This document shows positions 1 to 11,927 of a DNA stretch of 64,000 nt, in pieces. The stretch comes from Siphonodentalium dalli. Its lineage: Eukaryota; Mollusca; Scaphopoda; Gadilida; Siphonodentaliidae. Numbering within the stretch: position 1 is the first letter of the stretch; each line of letters begins with the position of its first letter. Below the pieces are notes generated by a model that worked only from the letters and a program-made list of their open reading frames with translations, did not search any database and was not told where the DNA came from. Where the stretch lies: NCBI GenBank assembly GCA_032622095.1, contig CP136063.1, positions 115,152,723 to 115,216,722 of the forward strand. The letters are read 5' to 3'. The position numbers and the translations under genes are program-made.

Positions 1-1743
1 GAATGTTTTGATTATTTGGTCCCTTCTAATACTAAGTAAACCTTCGTGAAATTTTTAACTGCGCTGGCCCACCTGGGTTGGATAACCACTTGGTATGTAA
101 ATATATTATAATGAACTCTAAAGACAAATAAACCACATAAACTTCAGTAAGTGAAATAATGTGTAATATAAATGTAGAACATGTCTGTTCTCTAATCTAT
201 AAACATGTTTCTGGCACAAAGTTACTAATACTATAAAAGACAAAAGTGCTACAGTGTTACATACCCAATTATTAATGAACAGACATTCACATGGATCTCT
301 ATCAGTCTCAATAGCATTTTCTTAGTAAAACATGACTGTCTTTCACTTGTGAAATAATGAGATATTATTTATTTATATGCGCTATTCTACAACCATTTAG
401 CTATTGTTAATATTAAAATGATCCATCTAACCACGTACACTGCATATTGTAAAACAGGCAAGAAACAGTTTGATAAGTGTCTAGTCTGAAATACTTGGGT
501 AATTTTGTACCAGAAAATGTAACCAAAGTTTCTTGTTAAACACATTCATTTCTTAATCCAGATTAGATAAAGATTTTGTAAATCGCTTTGCACAACGATA
601 ATTGAAACTTCACCTGAGTTTAAATTAACTTAAATAATTCTTCAATCAGCTTTAACATTTTTCAAAATTCAATTTAGAAATGTCAGTTGAACGACATCAA
701 TGATAAAATGAAAATGAATATATCTGATACATTTTGCATCGAAAGTCACTGCTACATCTGCCTCCATTAAATCCAATAAGATCGGAGTGGATCGTTCATA
801 GGAAACTATATTAATACCACCAGTCAAAACACTTATAAGGACACACTTCCAATGGAAATGTATAGGACATACACTTTATGAAATACTGCATAACAAAAAG
901 AGCTGAACTGTCTCAGCACAAGCAATACACTCATATGAGATTTTAAACATTTATCTAGAAAACCTCATCTCAACCTGGGCAGCATATCATTTTCCGGTGT
1001 GTCGGGGTGTGTTGTGTGTTTACAACTTCACTTTAACTAGCAACTTAAAAAAATATATAAAGTAAACACGAGTGCATTTCATGGATAAAAGCACATTAGG
1101 TTAGGGTTAGGGTTACACAAAGTCCAGTGCAAAGTCTGGAATAAATAATTAGATAAAATATTTTTTAATAGTTGTTTCACTGGTTGTGTCAGATGGTTGT
1201 GTTAGCTGGTTGTGTTGAGTTTTTCATGATAAATGTTTCTAATCTCATGAGTGTATTGCTTGTGCTCATAGTTCTAATTAATTAGTATTGAGTTTAACTG
1301 GTGGCGAAAGTACACCAAAGTTGGATGATGCTTGAAAAAACAGAATGGTCAAATTACGAATGACTGATAATTATTATATATGTTCATTCTAATTTAACCA
1401 TTCTCTGTTTCTCAACATCAGCCACCTTCACTGGACATTCTACACCCTGATGTTTTTGCCTATAATGGCTCTCCAGCTTGATAAATTTCATTCAAATGTG
1501 ACTGGAAAGGGGGGGGGGGGGTCCCAAAACCATGAGTGGAAAAAAATAATTTTTTTGCACAAAGAGGGAGGGGGGGGGGGGGGTGGGTGTCCAAAGTGCT
1601 GCAAAAAAAGTCTGCTGAAACAAAGACAGTTGTTGATGATCTGATTTTTCTCTTCAGAATTAATGTTACACTTCCCAGTTTAAAAATAAAATTGTTATAA
1701 ACCAAAAAGGGGATTTCCCAAAATACGTCATACTGTCTGTTTT
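1..1743. other. Non-coding stretch, nothing recognised
   Basis: There is no convincing exon, RNA gene or repeat boundary here. Short simple tracts are present: two telomere-like TTAGGG units near 1100-1117 and poly-G runs near 1508-1520 and 1570-1583. It is probably intron or 5' flank of the basigin gene, whose first exon was not located. Confidence 0.5.
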
Positions 1744-1839
1744 TATGTTTACCCATACCATAGTATGGTAAACATAGTGTCGTTGCCCGGATTGACCACT
1801 CGTCGTCCGTCCGTCTGTCTCTGTCTGTCTGTCTGTCTA

Positions 1840-1892
<53 letters not shown>

Positions 1893-3936
1893 ATGTCTGT
1901 CTGTCTGTCTGTGTCTGTCTGTCTGTGTCTGTCTGTCTGTAGACACTTTACGAGTAATGCGATAACTCAAACATTTTCTATCCGATCGGAACCAAATTTT
2001 GTATATGGGTTTCTCAGCGCGAAATACAGATCGAGTTCGAATTTGGGTTTGATCCGAGTTTTTGTTAGAGTTATGGCCCTTTTTCAACTTAGAATTCACG
2101 CATTCTGCCATAACTCAAACATTTTTTATCTGATTTGAACCAAATTTGGTATGTGAGTTTCACAGCCCAAAATACAGATCGAGTTCGAATATGGGTTTGA
2201 CCCAATTAATTTTAAAGGAGTTATGACCCTTTTTGAGAATTTTTTTTTTTTTTTTAAATCGATTTTTTTTAGATTTAGATCCTTAGTAAATTTAGCATAT
2301 ACAAATATTCAATTTTGTTTGAACTTTAATATAAACAATACAAAAAAAATTTAAATAATAAAAACAAATTTGACACTTTCATTTATTTTAGTTTTATACG
2401 ATTAATTAGGTGTGATATCCTGTTTTGAAAATATGAAGATTTTATTGCAATAGTTTCATGTAATATAATGATATCAATAAATTACCATGTGATCATCCAA
2501 CATCCAGATTATATGAGAGGACATTTTATAGATGTTGTCATTCCAAGTGAAATCTGTTATGAAATGAGTGATGACATATGATACAGAGCTATGGTGGGTC
2601 AAGATAAACAACACTGGTGGCTGGCTGTTTGTTTATTCTAACTGTCAAATTGATTAATGGCAGCATAAGACTGGTGTTTCTCCTATTCTTGAAATTTCAC
2701 TACAGGGTGAGATAAGCCTCCCCCCCCCCCCCCCACCTATATAAGTGTCTTCTAAATTCCATTAATTTGCTTCAAAAATAATTAACCCTTTCCAAGGTTT
2801 CCATAGACACATGCTATAATGTACATGGACTCTTCCTCATATCTCTTAATATCTATTGGGTATCTTTGCACACTATTCACTTCTATCAATTTTGGTATTG
2901 ACTGATTAATTGATTTTTGAAAAATATATTAACCCTTCAGACATTAATTAATTAAAACAACAGCTGATAGCCAATATGATTTATATATGCAATGGGAAAC
3001 AGGCAGATAAATATACATGACTATTGTAAGTGATTACTTGTTTTGAAAATCAATATGGTAGATGTTAGTATTTCCAGGAACCTTATTTTCCCATTTGTTC
3101 ACATTTTCATGGTTGATTGAATTTTAGGGGCCACAGAGCACTTAAAAGATTAACATTGAAGGTTGGGCTTTTAGTGTCCAAGCTACTTGTAAAACATTGT
3201 AATGTGTGAAACCATTCAAATGAGGGCTAACTTACTTTCTTTTATATGAACGATTTAGTGGTCATAGGGGCCAGCATCCCCATCATATTATGTCTGTATA
3301 ACATTATATAGATAATACTTTTGAATTGTATAAACTACATATATTTTTGAAAACCATACACCCCTGTTATGAAACACTTAATCTTATTTAATACACAGGT
3401 CAGATCTGATCTTATATCTGTCCATGTTTGATAAACAAATAACTGGGGAATATGGGGGAAGGGGGGGGGTAATTAAAGTACCATTTAAATATGAGATGGA
3501 ATCCCCTACATGTATGTCGTTCTAAACAGTCTGGCTTGTCAACAAATTATAATTTCTCTTTAGAAGTGAATAATAAATTTTGAATATCTGGCATGTCAAA
3601 AGTGGCAAAGATAGGTATTTATCACTTTTGCTTCCAATGAGTTAACTTAAACTCCTAAACATGTCCTCCGAAATCAATAAACCATTGGATCTCACAGTGA
3701 GAGGTCCTTGTGTGAATAGGGACAGAGTTATGAGATTTAAAACTACATGTACTCCTCCCCAACCCAAATACTTTAACCCTTTCTTAAGACAAATTATTTG
3801 AACTTTTGATTTCAAGTTGGGTACTGATATATGGATTAATTCCCGTGATCATATCTTTGACAAATTATCAGTTATGGCTAGTCGCTATCGCCAAGGTATG
3901 GGTTAAACATCTGCCGATCGTGATCGGCCTCTCGTT
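1744..3936 (+). mobile_element. Family A element (Helentron/HINE-like), copy A1
   Basis: The left end is the imperfect hairpin TGTTTACCCATACC / TATGGTAAACA, followed by a long GTCT microsatellite (about 1805-1940). Two diverged monomers follow, each containing CAGATCGAGTTCGAAT and ending near GAGTTATGRCCCTTTTT. The right end near 3895-3936 carries GGTATGGGTTAAACAT, the inverted copy of the left-end sequence, then the palindrome GCCGATC-GT-GATCGGC and the end CTCTCGTT. A poly-C tract lies at about 2719-2734. No protein is encoded; the short ORFs over the GTCT repeat are artefacts. The family assignment is inference from layout. Confidence 0.7.
1805..1940. repeat. (GTCT)n microsatellite inside A1
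   Basis: GTCT/GTCC tetranucleotide array with a few interruptions. It sits directly after the left-end hairpin of family A, as it does in every other copy of the family. Confidence 0.95.
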
Positions 3937-4121
3937 AAACATGGTATTAAATTGGAGCATGTAAGCATGCTTGTTTCTTTGTAAATAATACACAATAAAA
4001 CGCTGAGGGACTGGTGTATTGTGCCAGTAAATGCAAACTCTGAATATACACTTCTACTTGTAAAGGGTATTTTGAATGGAGAAATTGCCTCCGAACAAAG
4101 AGATCCCAGGTCCAGCTGAGC

Positions 4122-4244
4122 TTAACTCATTCAATACAACCACTGAAATAAACCAATTTTAAATTGTTGTGATCGATGGAAATATCTCAGTCATAGGAAA
4201 GTGGGTCTGTAGTGTGTGATATCAAACCGTGCTGAATGAGTTAA
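4122..4244. mobile_element. Short TTAA-flanked inverted-repeat element (MITE)
   Basis: TTAA is followed by CTCATTCA at the left, and TGAATGAG is followed by TTAA at the right. The termini are inverted and the TTAA is duplicated, the target used by piggyBac-type (and Kolobok) transposases. The element is about 115 bp with no coding capacity. The superfamily is inferred only from the target site. Confidence 0.5.
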
Positions 4245-4454
4245 AGTTAATGTTGCATATGTTTGTGTTGTCACCACACAATTTGAGAATGGAAGATGTA
4301 CCTCTGACATGATGTGTCCATGTCTAAAACAAACTTGTGTCTTATTATACTTTACAATTTGGCATCATATTTACTAATTTAAACAGATATGTGGTTCATC
4401 ACATTTGTGGAAGTTCCATCTAAAAAAAAAAATATATATATATATATATATATG

Positions 4455-4650
4455 TGTTCATGTACATAAAAAGTACGGGTAGAATGAGTGAGGAAAATTG
4501 TTTTTTAGTCAGAACTTCCAACAACTGTGGTAAGTATGAATTCACAATGGGAAACAAGGTTCATATACATGTTGATTACTACACTTGTAATAGCTGAAGA
4601 AAAAAAATTTGCCCGAGAACCAAATAATTTTGTTTGTTTGGCCTAATAGG
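4455..4650 (+). repeat. Low-copy repeat E, copy 1
   Basis: The segment with TGCCCGAGAACCAAA, then a T-rich run and TTTGGCCTA recurs with changes near 32290-32395, loosely near 11455-11540, and inverted near 25838-25880. Its boundaries are not clear. Confidence 0.35.
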
Positions 4651-5271
4651 TCTTTTTTAATAATTTATAATATTAACATGACTTGTAAGATAACCTGAAC
4701 CTCATTTAAATATTTGGTCATACACCTCATTACCTAAGACACATGTTTCCTGGCTCAATATAAGGGTCTGTGCATCATTGCATGCTCAGTGCTCAGATAA
4801 TTAAAGGTTATGACAGTTTGTTTCTACTCTGACACCCAACACACTGAACTATTCTTTTGTTGATAAGAAGTTCTGTTTCATTTTGAATGATTTACCATTT
4901 TCAAACAAATATTGTCATTGAAATGAAAATAAATGTTCTACCTACCCTGTCTGAAAAATATGGGTGGAAGTGTAGAAACCAAACTAATTATAGATATTAA
5001 GACCTTTTATTGTGGTTTCTCGTTATCGGACATGGCTGTTGATTTCAGTCCAGACTCAATATTAGTAAATTCGGGCGTTGATTTTTCGCCGCACCTCGGA
5101 ATACCGACAAAAAAAATCCAGCTTATGTACATGTACTAACAAAATTATGTTCTAATATCACTGTATGTGCCAATTTCATTAAAATACATTGATTCATCAG
5201 TAAAGCTTACCACCAGTTACTATATTCGCCCAACACAATGAAGTTGAATGAACCAATATGCCACTTTCATG

Positions 5272-5958
5272 TGTGCCCATACCATGTATGGTACACATAA
5301 TGCTGATGTCCAGATCAACCATCTGCCGGCCATAGACACTTGCTATCCAACACGATTACTCGAGTATTTTTTATCGGATCGTGTTCAAATTTTATGTGCA
5401 TCTCTATGACTATGATGACACACCCCTGACCTGTATAGTTTTTGGTATCGATCAGTTGATCGGTTTAGAAATTATTAACACATTGCATTCACACATGGGC
5501 ATGTGCTATCAGATGCTATAACCGAAGTATTTTTATAACCGAAGTATTTTTTGTCTGATTATGTTCATATTCGATATGTAGGTTTATGATGACACACCCC
5601 TCATCTGAATAGTTTTTGGTATTTATTGTTTGATCGGTTTAGAAAATAATTAACCCTTCACACACATGCTATCCAATGCAATAAGTTGAACATATTTCTT
5701 CTGATTTGCCTCATATTTCTTACCTAGGTTTTTCTTAGCATGTTCATCATCTGTATGGTTTTTGGTATTGTTTAATTAACCCTTTTCACTCTTATGTTTA
5801 CGTAGAATTCACCCAAGCTTCTATTGTTGTAATCTTTGAAGATTAACATTGAATATTGTGGATTTTAGATTCCAAGCTGAAAATAGCTAATCACTATCGC
5901 CAAGGTATGGGTTAAACATCTGCCGATCATGATCGGTCTCTACGATCTGCTTCTCGTT
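5272..5958 (+). mobile_element. Family A element, degenerate copy A2
   Basis: The left end is a decayed hairpin around CCCATACC/ATGTATGG with no GTCT array. The right end keeps GGTATGGGTTAAACAT and a GCCGATC-AT-GATCGG palindrome, with a short insertion before the terminal CTCGTT. It looks older than the neighbouring A copies. Confidence 0.55.
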
Positions 5959-6038
5959 AGCTTAACTTTACAACGTGCGTGCATGCACCAACAAGGGTGA
6001 CCTACAGAGCTACCTATAGATGGGAGCTATCAATTTTT
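5959..6038 (+). repeat. Family B fragment, left of nested A3
   Basis: Contains GATGGGAGCTATCAA, a family B monomer motif also seen at 51352-51367. The same monomer resumes at 9141 after A3, with GATGAAAAACACGGCCACC. A3 therefore appears to have landed inside a B element. Confidence 0.5.
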
Positions 6039-6812
6039 ATGTTTACCCATACCATAGTATGGTAAACATAATGTCGACGTCCGGATTGACCACTCGTCGT
6101 GCGTCCGTCCGTCTGTCTGTCTGTCTGTCTGTAGACACTTTACACATGGTGCGATAACTCAATAATTTTCTATCCGATCGAAACCAAATTTTGTATATAG
6201 GTTTCTCAGACCAAAATACAGATCGAGTTCAAATATGGGTTTGATCCGAGTTTTCTTTACGGAGTTATGGCCCTTTTTCGACTTCGAATTCCCGCTTGCT
6301 GTCATAACTCAAACAATTTTTATCTGATCGGAACAAAATTTGGTATGCGAGTTTCAGAGCCCAAAATACAGATCGAGTTCGAATATGGGTTTGATCCGAT
6401 TTATTTTAAAGGAGTTATGACCCTTTTTTTCGAAAATAAAATTAAAAAAACAAAAATCCGATGCTATAACCGAAGTATATTTTGTCCGATTGTGTTCATA
6501 TTTGATATGTAGGTTTATGATGACACGCCCCTCATCTGTATAGTTTTTGGTATTGATTGGTTGATCGGTTTGGAAAATAATTAACCCTTTACACACATGC
6601 TATCCAATGCAATAAGTTGAACATATTTCTTCTGATCTGCCTCATATTTCTTACCTAGGTTTTTCTTAGCACGTTCTTCGTCTGTATGGTTTTTGGTATT
6701 GTTTAATTAACCCTTTTCACTCTTATGTTTACTTAGAATTCACCCAAGCTGCTATGACTCAAAACATTTTTCATCTGATCAACACCAAATTTGGTATATG
6801 AATTTATCACCC

Positions 6813-7314
6813 TTAAAGACACGGTTGGCCTTGGCGGTGGGTATCCTGTGAAAATATCTCCACCCGTCAAAAACCGCCACAAACAGAAAGAACATTAAAA
6901 TGTAGATAGACTTTGTCCGTATACAAATAAGAAATATCGCATAAACAGTATGTTATGGTCATATGTTTGACCATTGTTATGTAAACAAAAGCGTAAAAAG
7001 TTACTTTTCTGGTGTTTGTTTATATTATGATGGTAAACATAAAGAGCGTTCTTTGTTGGTGAATACCTTATATGGAACTAATAAAGAGCGTTTATGCCAT
7101 TTGTGTGTGATTAGCCAGTAGCATTGTGCTGTCTTCTGTAACACAATCAGGCTCTTGCTTAGGTAAAATATAGTAGGTCTTTATGATAACATGCTGTTTA
7201 CGCGATGGTCATGGTATATATGAACGGAACTGTATGCGTTTTACTGTTTTTCTGTTTACAGTGTTTGGAACATATATGAATATTTTCGACAATTAAGGCC
7301 GCACGTGCCTTTAA
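6813..7314. mobile_element. TTAA-flanked DNA transposon nested in A3
   Basis: TTAA occurs on both sides (6813-6816 and 7311-7314). The imperfect inverted ends begin AGACACGG at left and AGGCACGT read inward from the right. The parallel A sequence near 22915-22935 has only CCCCTAAATACAG, so the empty site is visible in a paralogue. Internally, AAAGAGCGTT occurs twice about 40 bp apart. No protein is encoded. It could be a non-autonomous piggyBac or Kolobok relative. Confidence 0.65.
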
Positions 7315-7842
7315 ATACAGATCGAGTTCGAATATGGGTTTGATCCGATATATTTTAACAGAGTTATGACCCTTTATAATTCAAGTAATTACTGCTGGGA
7401 ATTTTAAGAGAACATATCTCACAGACCATGTGTGTTTATTGAAATGAGTTAATTATCACTATGGACATAATATGTGACATGCTATAAAAGCCTGATAGTG
7501 GTACTGCTGGCTGGCATATTTGTTTATCATAATGTGAAATTGATTGATGGCTATCTGGTGGAGTTCTGTTCTCTGTGCAATATTAAGTTAATTAGTCCAT
7601 TGTTACTTTGTAGGGATGTTTTACAGACATTGTTGTTTACATACACTGTTGTCTTATCTTAGACAAAAATTAATCCACACATTCCTCAGTTCCATGATAT
7701 GTCATTGCAAATGATTAACCCTCTCCACACATCATATGGTTTTGATGCTTTTCATTTGATCATTCTCCTATATTATGTCCAGGTTGATGGTGATCCACTT
7801 TTGATTTGCATGGATTTGGGATTAAAATTAAACCATTCCATA

Positions 7843-8608
7843 GACACATATAGAGGTGCCACGATTATTGATTTTGATAATCGATAATCGGTCATCAATA
7901 ATCGATTAATCGTACCTAATATCAATAACAGTGGAAGTACCGTATTCCGTAATATGGCCTATTGGCTGGGTGTTGGTTAAAAAACTCGGCTGATTTAATT
8001 TTTACGTTAATAATGTGCACCATAAACCACCGGTAATGATTAATGAGCACATTTTTCGGCGAGGTCAAGGTTATAATTATTGGAAGTTCATTAGAACGAA
8101 CCTAACCATTAATTTCAGTGTTATGAATAATCAAACATACAAACTATATAAGAATAGGAATGCTTGGCGGTTTCTAAAAAAGGAACCTAATGTTACAGAA
8201 ACTATATAGGTTTCAGCAAGAGTGGATATTAAACAATCACAAAGGTGCCCCCCCCCCCCCCCCCCCCCCACCCAGAAATTTCAGGACTGAGAACAAGTTA
8301 AGTAATTGTAAGAGTAATAGTGAGTTTAATTTAGCAGTCACCACACGATAAGTGATAGACTGTACTAGTAACATCTAAGTACCGGTATACACATGTTGTC
8401 AGACTCTCTCTGATGCACGATCAAAGGTTGTTAAACCTTCGGTTGTAGATTAAACTGTAAAACAAACACGGTATTCAATAATACCCGGCACTTTCCGACG
8501 TCCGAAATAAATAACAGAGATTAATCGACTACGGAAATGGTAATCGATTATCGGCTTTATCAACGGTTCATCGATTATACGATTAATCGTGGCACCCCTA
8601 GACACATA
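7843..8608. mobile_element. hAT-like non-autonomous transposon
   Basis: The element occupies 7851-8600 and is flanked by the perfect 8-bp duplication GACACATA (7843-7850 and 8601-8608). The ends are inverted: TAGAGGTGCCACGATTA at left, and TAGGGGTGCCACGATTA read inward from the right. An 8-bp duplication with TAGGGGTG-type ends is characteristic of hAT. The interior holds repeated ATCGATTATCG-like subterminal motifs and a poly-C tract (about 8248-8269). No transposase is seen. Copies of the host without the insertion are at about 23410 and 34520. Confidence 0.85.
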
Positions 8609-9140
8609 TTATGCGATAGACAGATATAATATTATCCCTTTCACTTTGATCCAGGTTCAGCAAGGGTTTCAATAAATCACCAATTGTATATTCATCATTA
8701 GAGGAAATGTTTTATTTTGAAATTCCCTCAATTGCATTTGGGCTCCAGGGTAATATTAATGGTGCTGGTATTCTTGAGACTGACTTATTGTATCGGTTTC
8801 TAAATCCAATGACATGCTTTGTATAGACTATTTTGTGTTTATCAGTTCATTAGTTTGGGTAAGATTAACCCTATTCTATCCGATTTGATAACTCAAATAT
8901 TTCCATTGGTTATGTTTATACATGTAGTTCTTGGCATAGTTGACGAGAACACACCCCTAACCTGCATAGTGAGGGTCATTTGGTTTATTTGTGATAACTA
9001 AATATTTTTCACATGATCACTATATTAAGTGTGAATTGTTGAAACTTTAGCACTCATGAAAAGGTTGATGTATAAAAATAGCTAATCGCTATCGTCAAGG
9101 TATGGGTTAAACATCTGCCGATCGTGATCGGCCTCTCGTT

Positions 9141-9241
9141 TCTGAATTTCGATGAAAAACACGGCCACCAGCAGCCATCTTGGATTTCAAATTTGAATCC
9201 ATCGGCACACCCTACAGTCCATATTTATGGCCAAATAATTT
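9141..9241 (+). repeat. Family B fragment, right of nested A3
   Basis: Continues the B monomer (AGCAGCCATCTTGGATTTC) interrupted at 6038. It ends where a second B element begins. Confidence 0.5.
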
Positions 9242-9876
9242 TTAGCTCAACTTTACAATGTAAAGTTTTGAGTTATTGCCATGGGTTGGGATCCGTCGTC
9301 AGTGCATTTGTCTGTACATCAACAATTTCCTTCAGCACGCCAGTGGTGACCTCTAGTTTACTTTCCTTCTTCATCATTATATTCGTTGCTGAGTTCAGCT
9401 ACAGTGTCATTGACCCATTGAAAATTTTGCAGGCACCATTTTATATCCCTGTAGATGGGAGCCTCCTATTTTGACCGAAATTTATTGAAAAACATGACCG
9501 CCAGCGGCCATCTTGGAATTTACTCTTTGTATGACTAAATCCTTTGATGTTCCCTACAGTGTCATCGACACTTTCATTAAATTTTGCAGGCACCATTTTA
9601 TATCCCTGCAGATGGGAGCCTCCTATTTTGACCAATATTCATTGAAAAATATGACCGTCAGCAGCCATCTTGAAATTTCCTCTTTGTATGACTAAATCCT
9701 TTGGCACACCCTGCAGACCATATCCCTCATTCATTGAAAAACATTGCTGCCAGCGGCCATCTTGAATTTCAAAATTTAATCCATTAGCATGGGCTACAGG
9801 CCATACTGTTTCATTGCTCATCACAAAAGTTTTAACTTCTTTACAAGTGGAGCTACAGTGTCATTGACACTTTCAT
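9242..9876 (+). mobile_element. Family B element (Helentron/HINE-like), short copy
   Basis: The left end TTAGCTCAACTTTAC folds on GTAAAGTTTTGAG. About four monomers follow, each with a GCCATCTTG motif. The right end GGAGCTACAGTGTCATTGAC finishes in the palindrome AGTGTCA-T-TGACACT and TTCAT. Partial copies of the terminal palindrome also lie inside the array near 9396 and 9553. Confidence 0.7.
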
Positions 9877-11711
9877 TTTCTGTTGGCCAGTACATAACAA
9901 ATTTATTGATCATCCGGGTGGGGGCATATTTACGATTCTGGTTCATCGCGGCCTAATTTATTCCAAGTTTTTAAAAACCTCTACCAGGAAGTTTGCGAAG
10001 TTTTCGCTTTATACATTGTATTTAGATTTCCGATGTTTTTGGCAATAAAATCTTACTAATTATTAAATGCCCATTCTCTATAATAATGCCCATTCTCTCA
10101 TAATAAAAGTAACCAATTACGAAGATCTCCGTATCGCGTACGGAAACGAAGAACTGTAAGATTTATAATAGTACCGGTATGTTTATTCCTCGTATCCGGT
10201 TTCTAATAATTCATGTCGCCAAAATTCGTGACCGCATAACACAGAGAAAATGTCTTCTATAATAGCGATTATTGTCGAAAAATGCGAACATTTAGCCCAA
10301 CAAAAAATACTTAAGACTATATCTCACATCACATTCTCCATAAATGTCACTGTCAAACCCCCTCACCCCAGAATGCAGGACCAGTTTACTGTTCACCAAT
10401 CAATATGCGAACGTAATCATCAGCAATTCGAAAAATATAAGACCTTTGATGAATATTAACCTTGTGCGGCCCACAAGGAGCATGTCGGCACATGTTTATG
10501 ATTCAGGACTATATGGACATGTTCCAGCATGGAGTAAGTAGAGGGCCTCAGTAGTCAATGCCTGGAGCAAAATCTTCCTGAAAGTGGGAGGAGCAATAAG
10601 TATATGCCTGGTCTGAACATATTTCTCCTCTTTCTTTTATGTCACAATATAGAGCTTTAGTTGCCGAATGTGACATTAAACACCAATTAATCATTGATGA
10701 ATATTATTTCTAATATCACAGATTACATTTCACTTTTGCTCTACTGTATGATCTGCTCCATCCCCAGAATGCCCTAAATTACAAAAAAACACTGGCAATT
10801 TACTACATGTATTTAGTATTCGCTCTCAGTTGGTACTATGACAACCACCAGGACATTTATTTGGTTGGTGAACACAAACTAGTATATTACTGAAAATAGT
10901 AGCGCTTGCCATTGGTGACTGGCCCGCAACTCATCCAGATAATGAATTGGAGATCCAAATGGAGTATTGGATCCAAACTTAAGTTGACATGCATTCAAGC
11001 AGAATTTGAACCCTTCACTCAATTGCTCTTGGTGATGTGACAATTTGGTGTCATACACCCAATGAGCCATGAAAGCTGCAAGCCAACTTGTTTCACCTCT
11101 CCCAATTTTCTCAGTGTATAGACCAGTCCATGTGTGTTTAATGAGTTGAACATCTATTGCACGAGTTTCTTATGGTGCATGGTCTAGGTGGCAGACTCAT
11201 TTTATAACTTATACCATTACAAATGTGTGCAATAATTCTCAAATCATAACATTCTTGGATGGATCTACATATCCACATTTTTCAATGCAGTATTTTCTAT
11301 AACATAACATTTTAACACAACTCATACTTGATACACAGGGTAGATAACGTATCTTTTACAAATATGTACATGTACATGTAAGATTCTGAAATGGTTAATA
11401 TATTGTAAATAAGTGACCAACTGGCATAATTATGCTCAAGGGACCATCCCTGTAAATAAAAAAAATAAAAAAACCCTACCTACCTACCCTATTTTTTTCT
11501 GGCACGAAACCCGAACCACAGCATTTTTTTTTCTTTGGCCTTAAGTATAGAAAGGATTAATAACATTGCATAAAACACACCCATGATGTAATGAATTAAA
11601 TCCTGAACTAAAATCGTTGTGCATTCAAATTGGGATGAATGCTTGTAGCTCTATCATCGTTATTTCGCATCTACCCAGCATACTAATTATGAGCTAACAC
11701 TTATTTTTTAG
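9877..11711. other. Presumed basigin intron, little recognised
   Basis: This lies upstream of the first recognised basigin exon. It contains a small local duplication of ATAATGCCCATTCTCT near 10070-10100 and a loose match to repeat E near 11455-11540. I see no signal-peptide exon. Confidence 0.4.
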
Positions 11712-11927
11712 TGGAAACCAGCAATTCAACCTTGGTTCGTAAGGAGGATAACGCATTGAGCTGCATAGTCATACTCTACAAATTTGAAGATGACTTTAAA
11801 ATAACATGGACCAAAGACGGTAGTCCGCTGCCAACTGATAACAGATATACTGAACAATCCATTAATACCAGTAACATACATGTACCATACTTTGAATCCA
11901 ATAACACTTTGCTCATCAAGAAAGGAA
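11712..11927 (+). CDS. BSG: Basigin exon: N-terminal part of first Ig domain
   Basis: This is an internal coding exon of 216 nt, entered and left in phase 1. The acceptor is a T-rich tract ending TTTTTTAG and the donor is GTAAGT. The reading holds the first disulfide Cys (ALSCIVI) and the core Trp (KITWTKDG), followed by a strand NNTLLIKKG and several N-glycosylation sequons (NST, NTS, NNT). Joined in phase to 19863-19955 it completes an Ig domain whose second Cys lies in that exon. Basigin is a type I membrane glycoprotein of the Ig superfamily that chaperones monocarboxylate transporters and takes part in cell adhesion. The identity rests mostly on the transmembrane exon downstream. The preceding signal-peptide exon was not found, so the protein is incomplete at its N terminus. 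Confidence 0.85.

Larger units (their letters stand above)
3937..5271. other. Non-coding stretch between A1 and A2
   Basis: No gene is seen. It holds a short TTAA-flanked element (4122-4244), an AT dinucleotide run (about 4431-4452) and one copy of a low-copy repeat (4455-4650). Confidence 0.5.
6039..9140 (+). mobile_element. Family A element, copy A3 with two nested transposons
   Basis: The left hairpin is at 6040-6070, followed by a short GTCT run and two monomers. The unique middle part is shared with 22990-24624 and 34250-35659. The right end is at 9095-9140, with the inverted head copy and the palindrome ending CTCTCGTT. It is interrupted by a TTAA-flanked element (6817-7310) and by a hAT-like element (7851-8600). 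The uninterrupted sequence at both sites can be read in the other A copies, which fixes these borders. Confidence 0.75.

Noticed and set aside
1099-1117. Telomere-like TTAGGG repeats, also at 16800-16813
   Set aside because: Only two to three units each, which is too short to mean an internal telomere or chromosome fusion.
1749-2138. ORFs rich in CLSV / TDRQ repeats
   Set aside because: They are translations of the GTCT microsatellite and the adjacent family A monomers. The same ORFs appear at every A copy.
7474-7662. Hydrophobic N-terminal ORF that could be the missing basigin signal-peptide exon
   Set aside because: The segment belongs to the family A middle region and recurs with changes near 23090-23230. 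No phase-1 donor follows at a suitable place.
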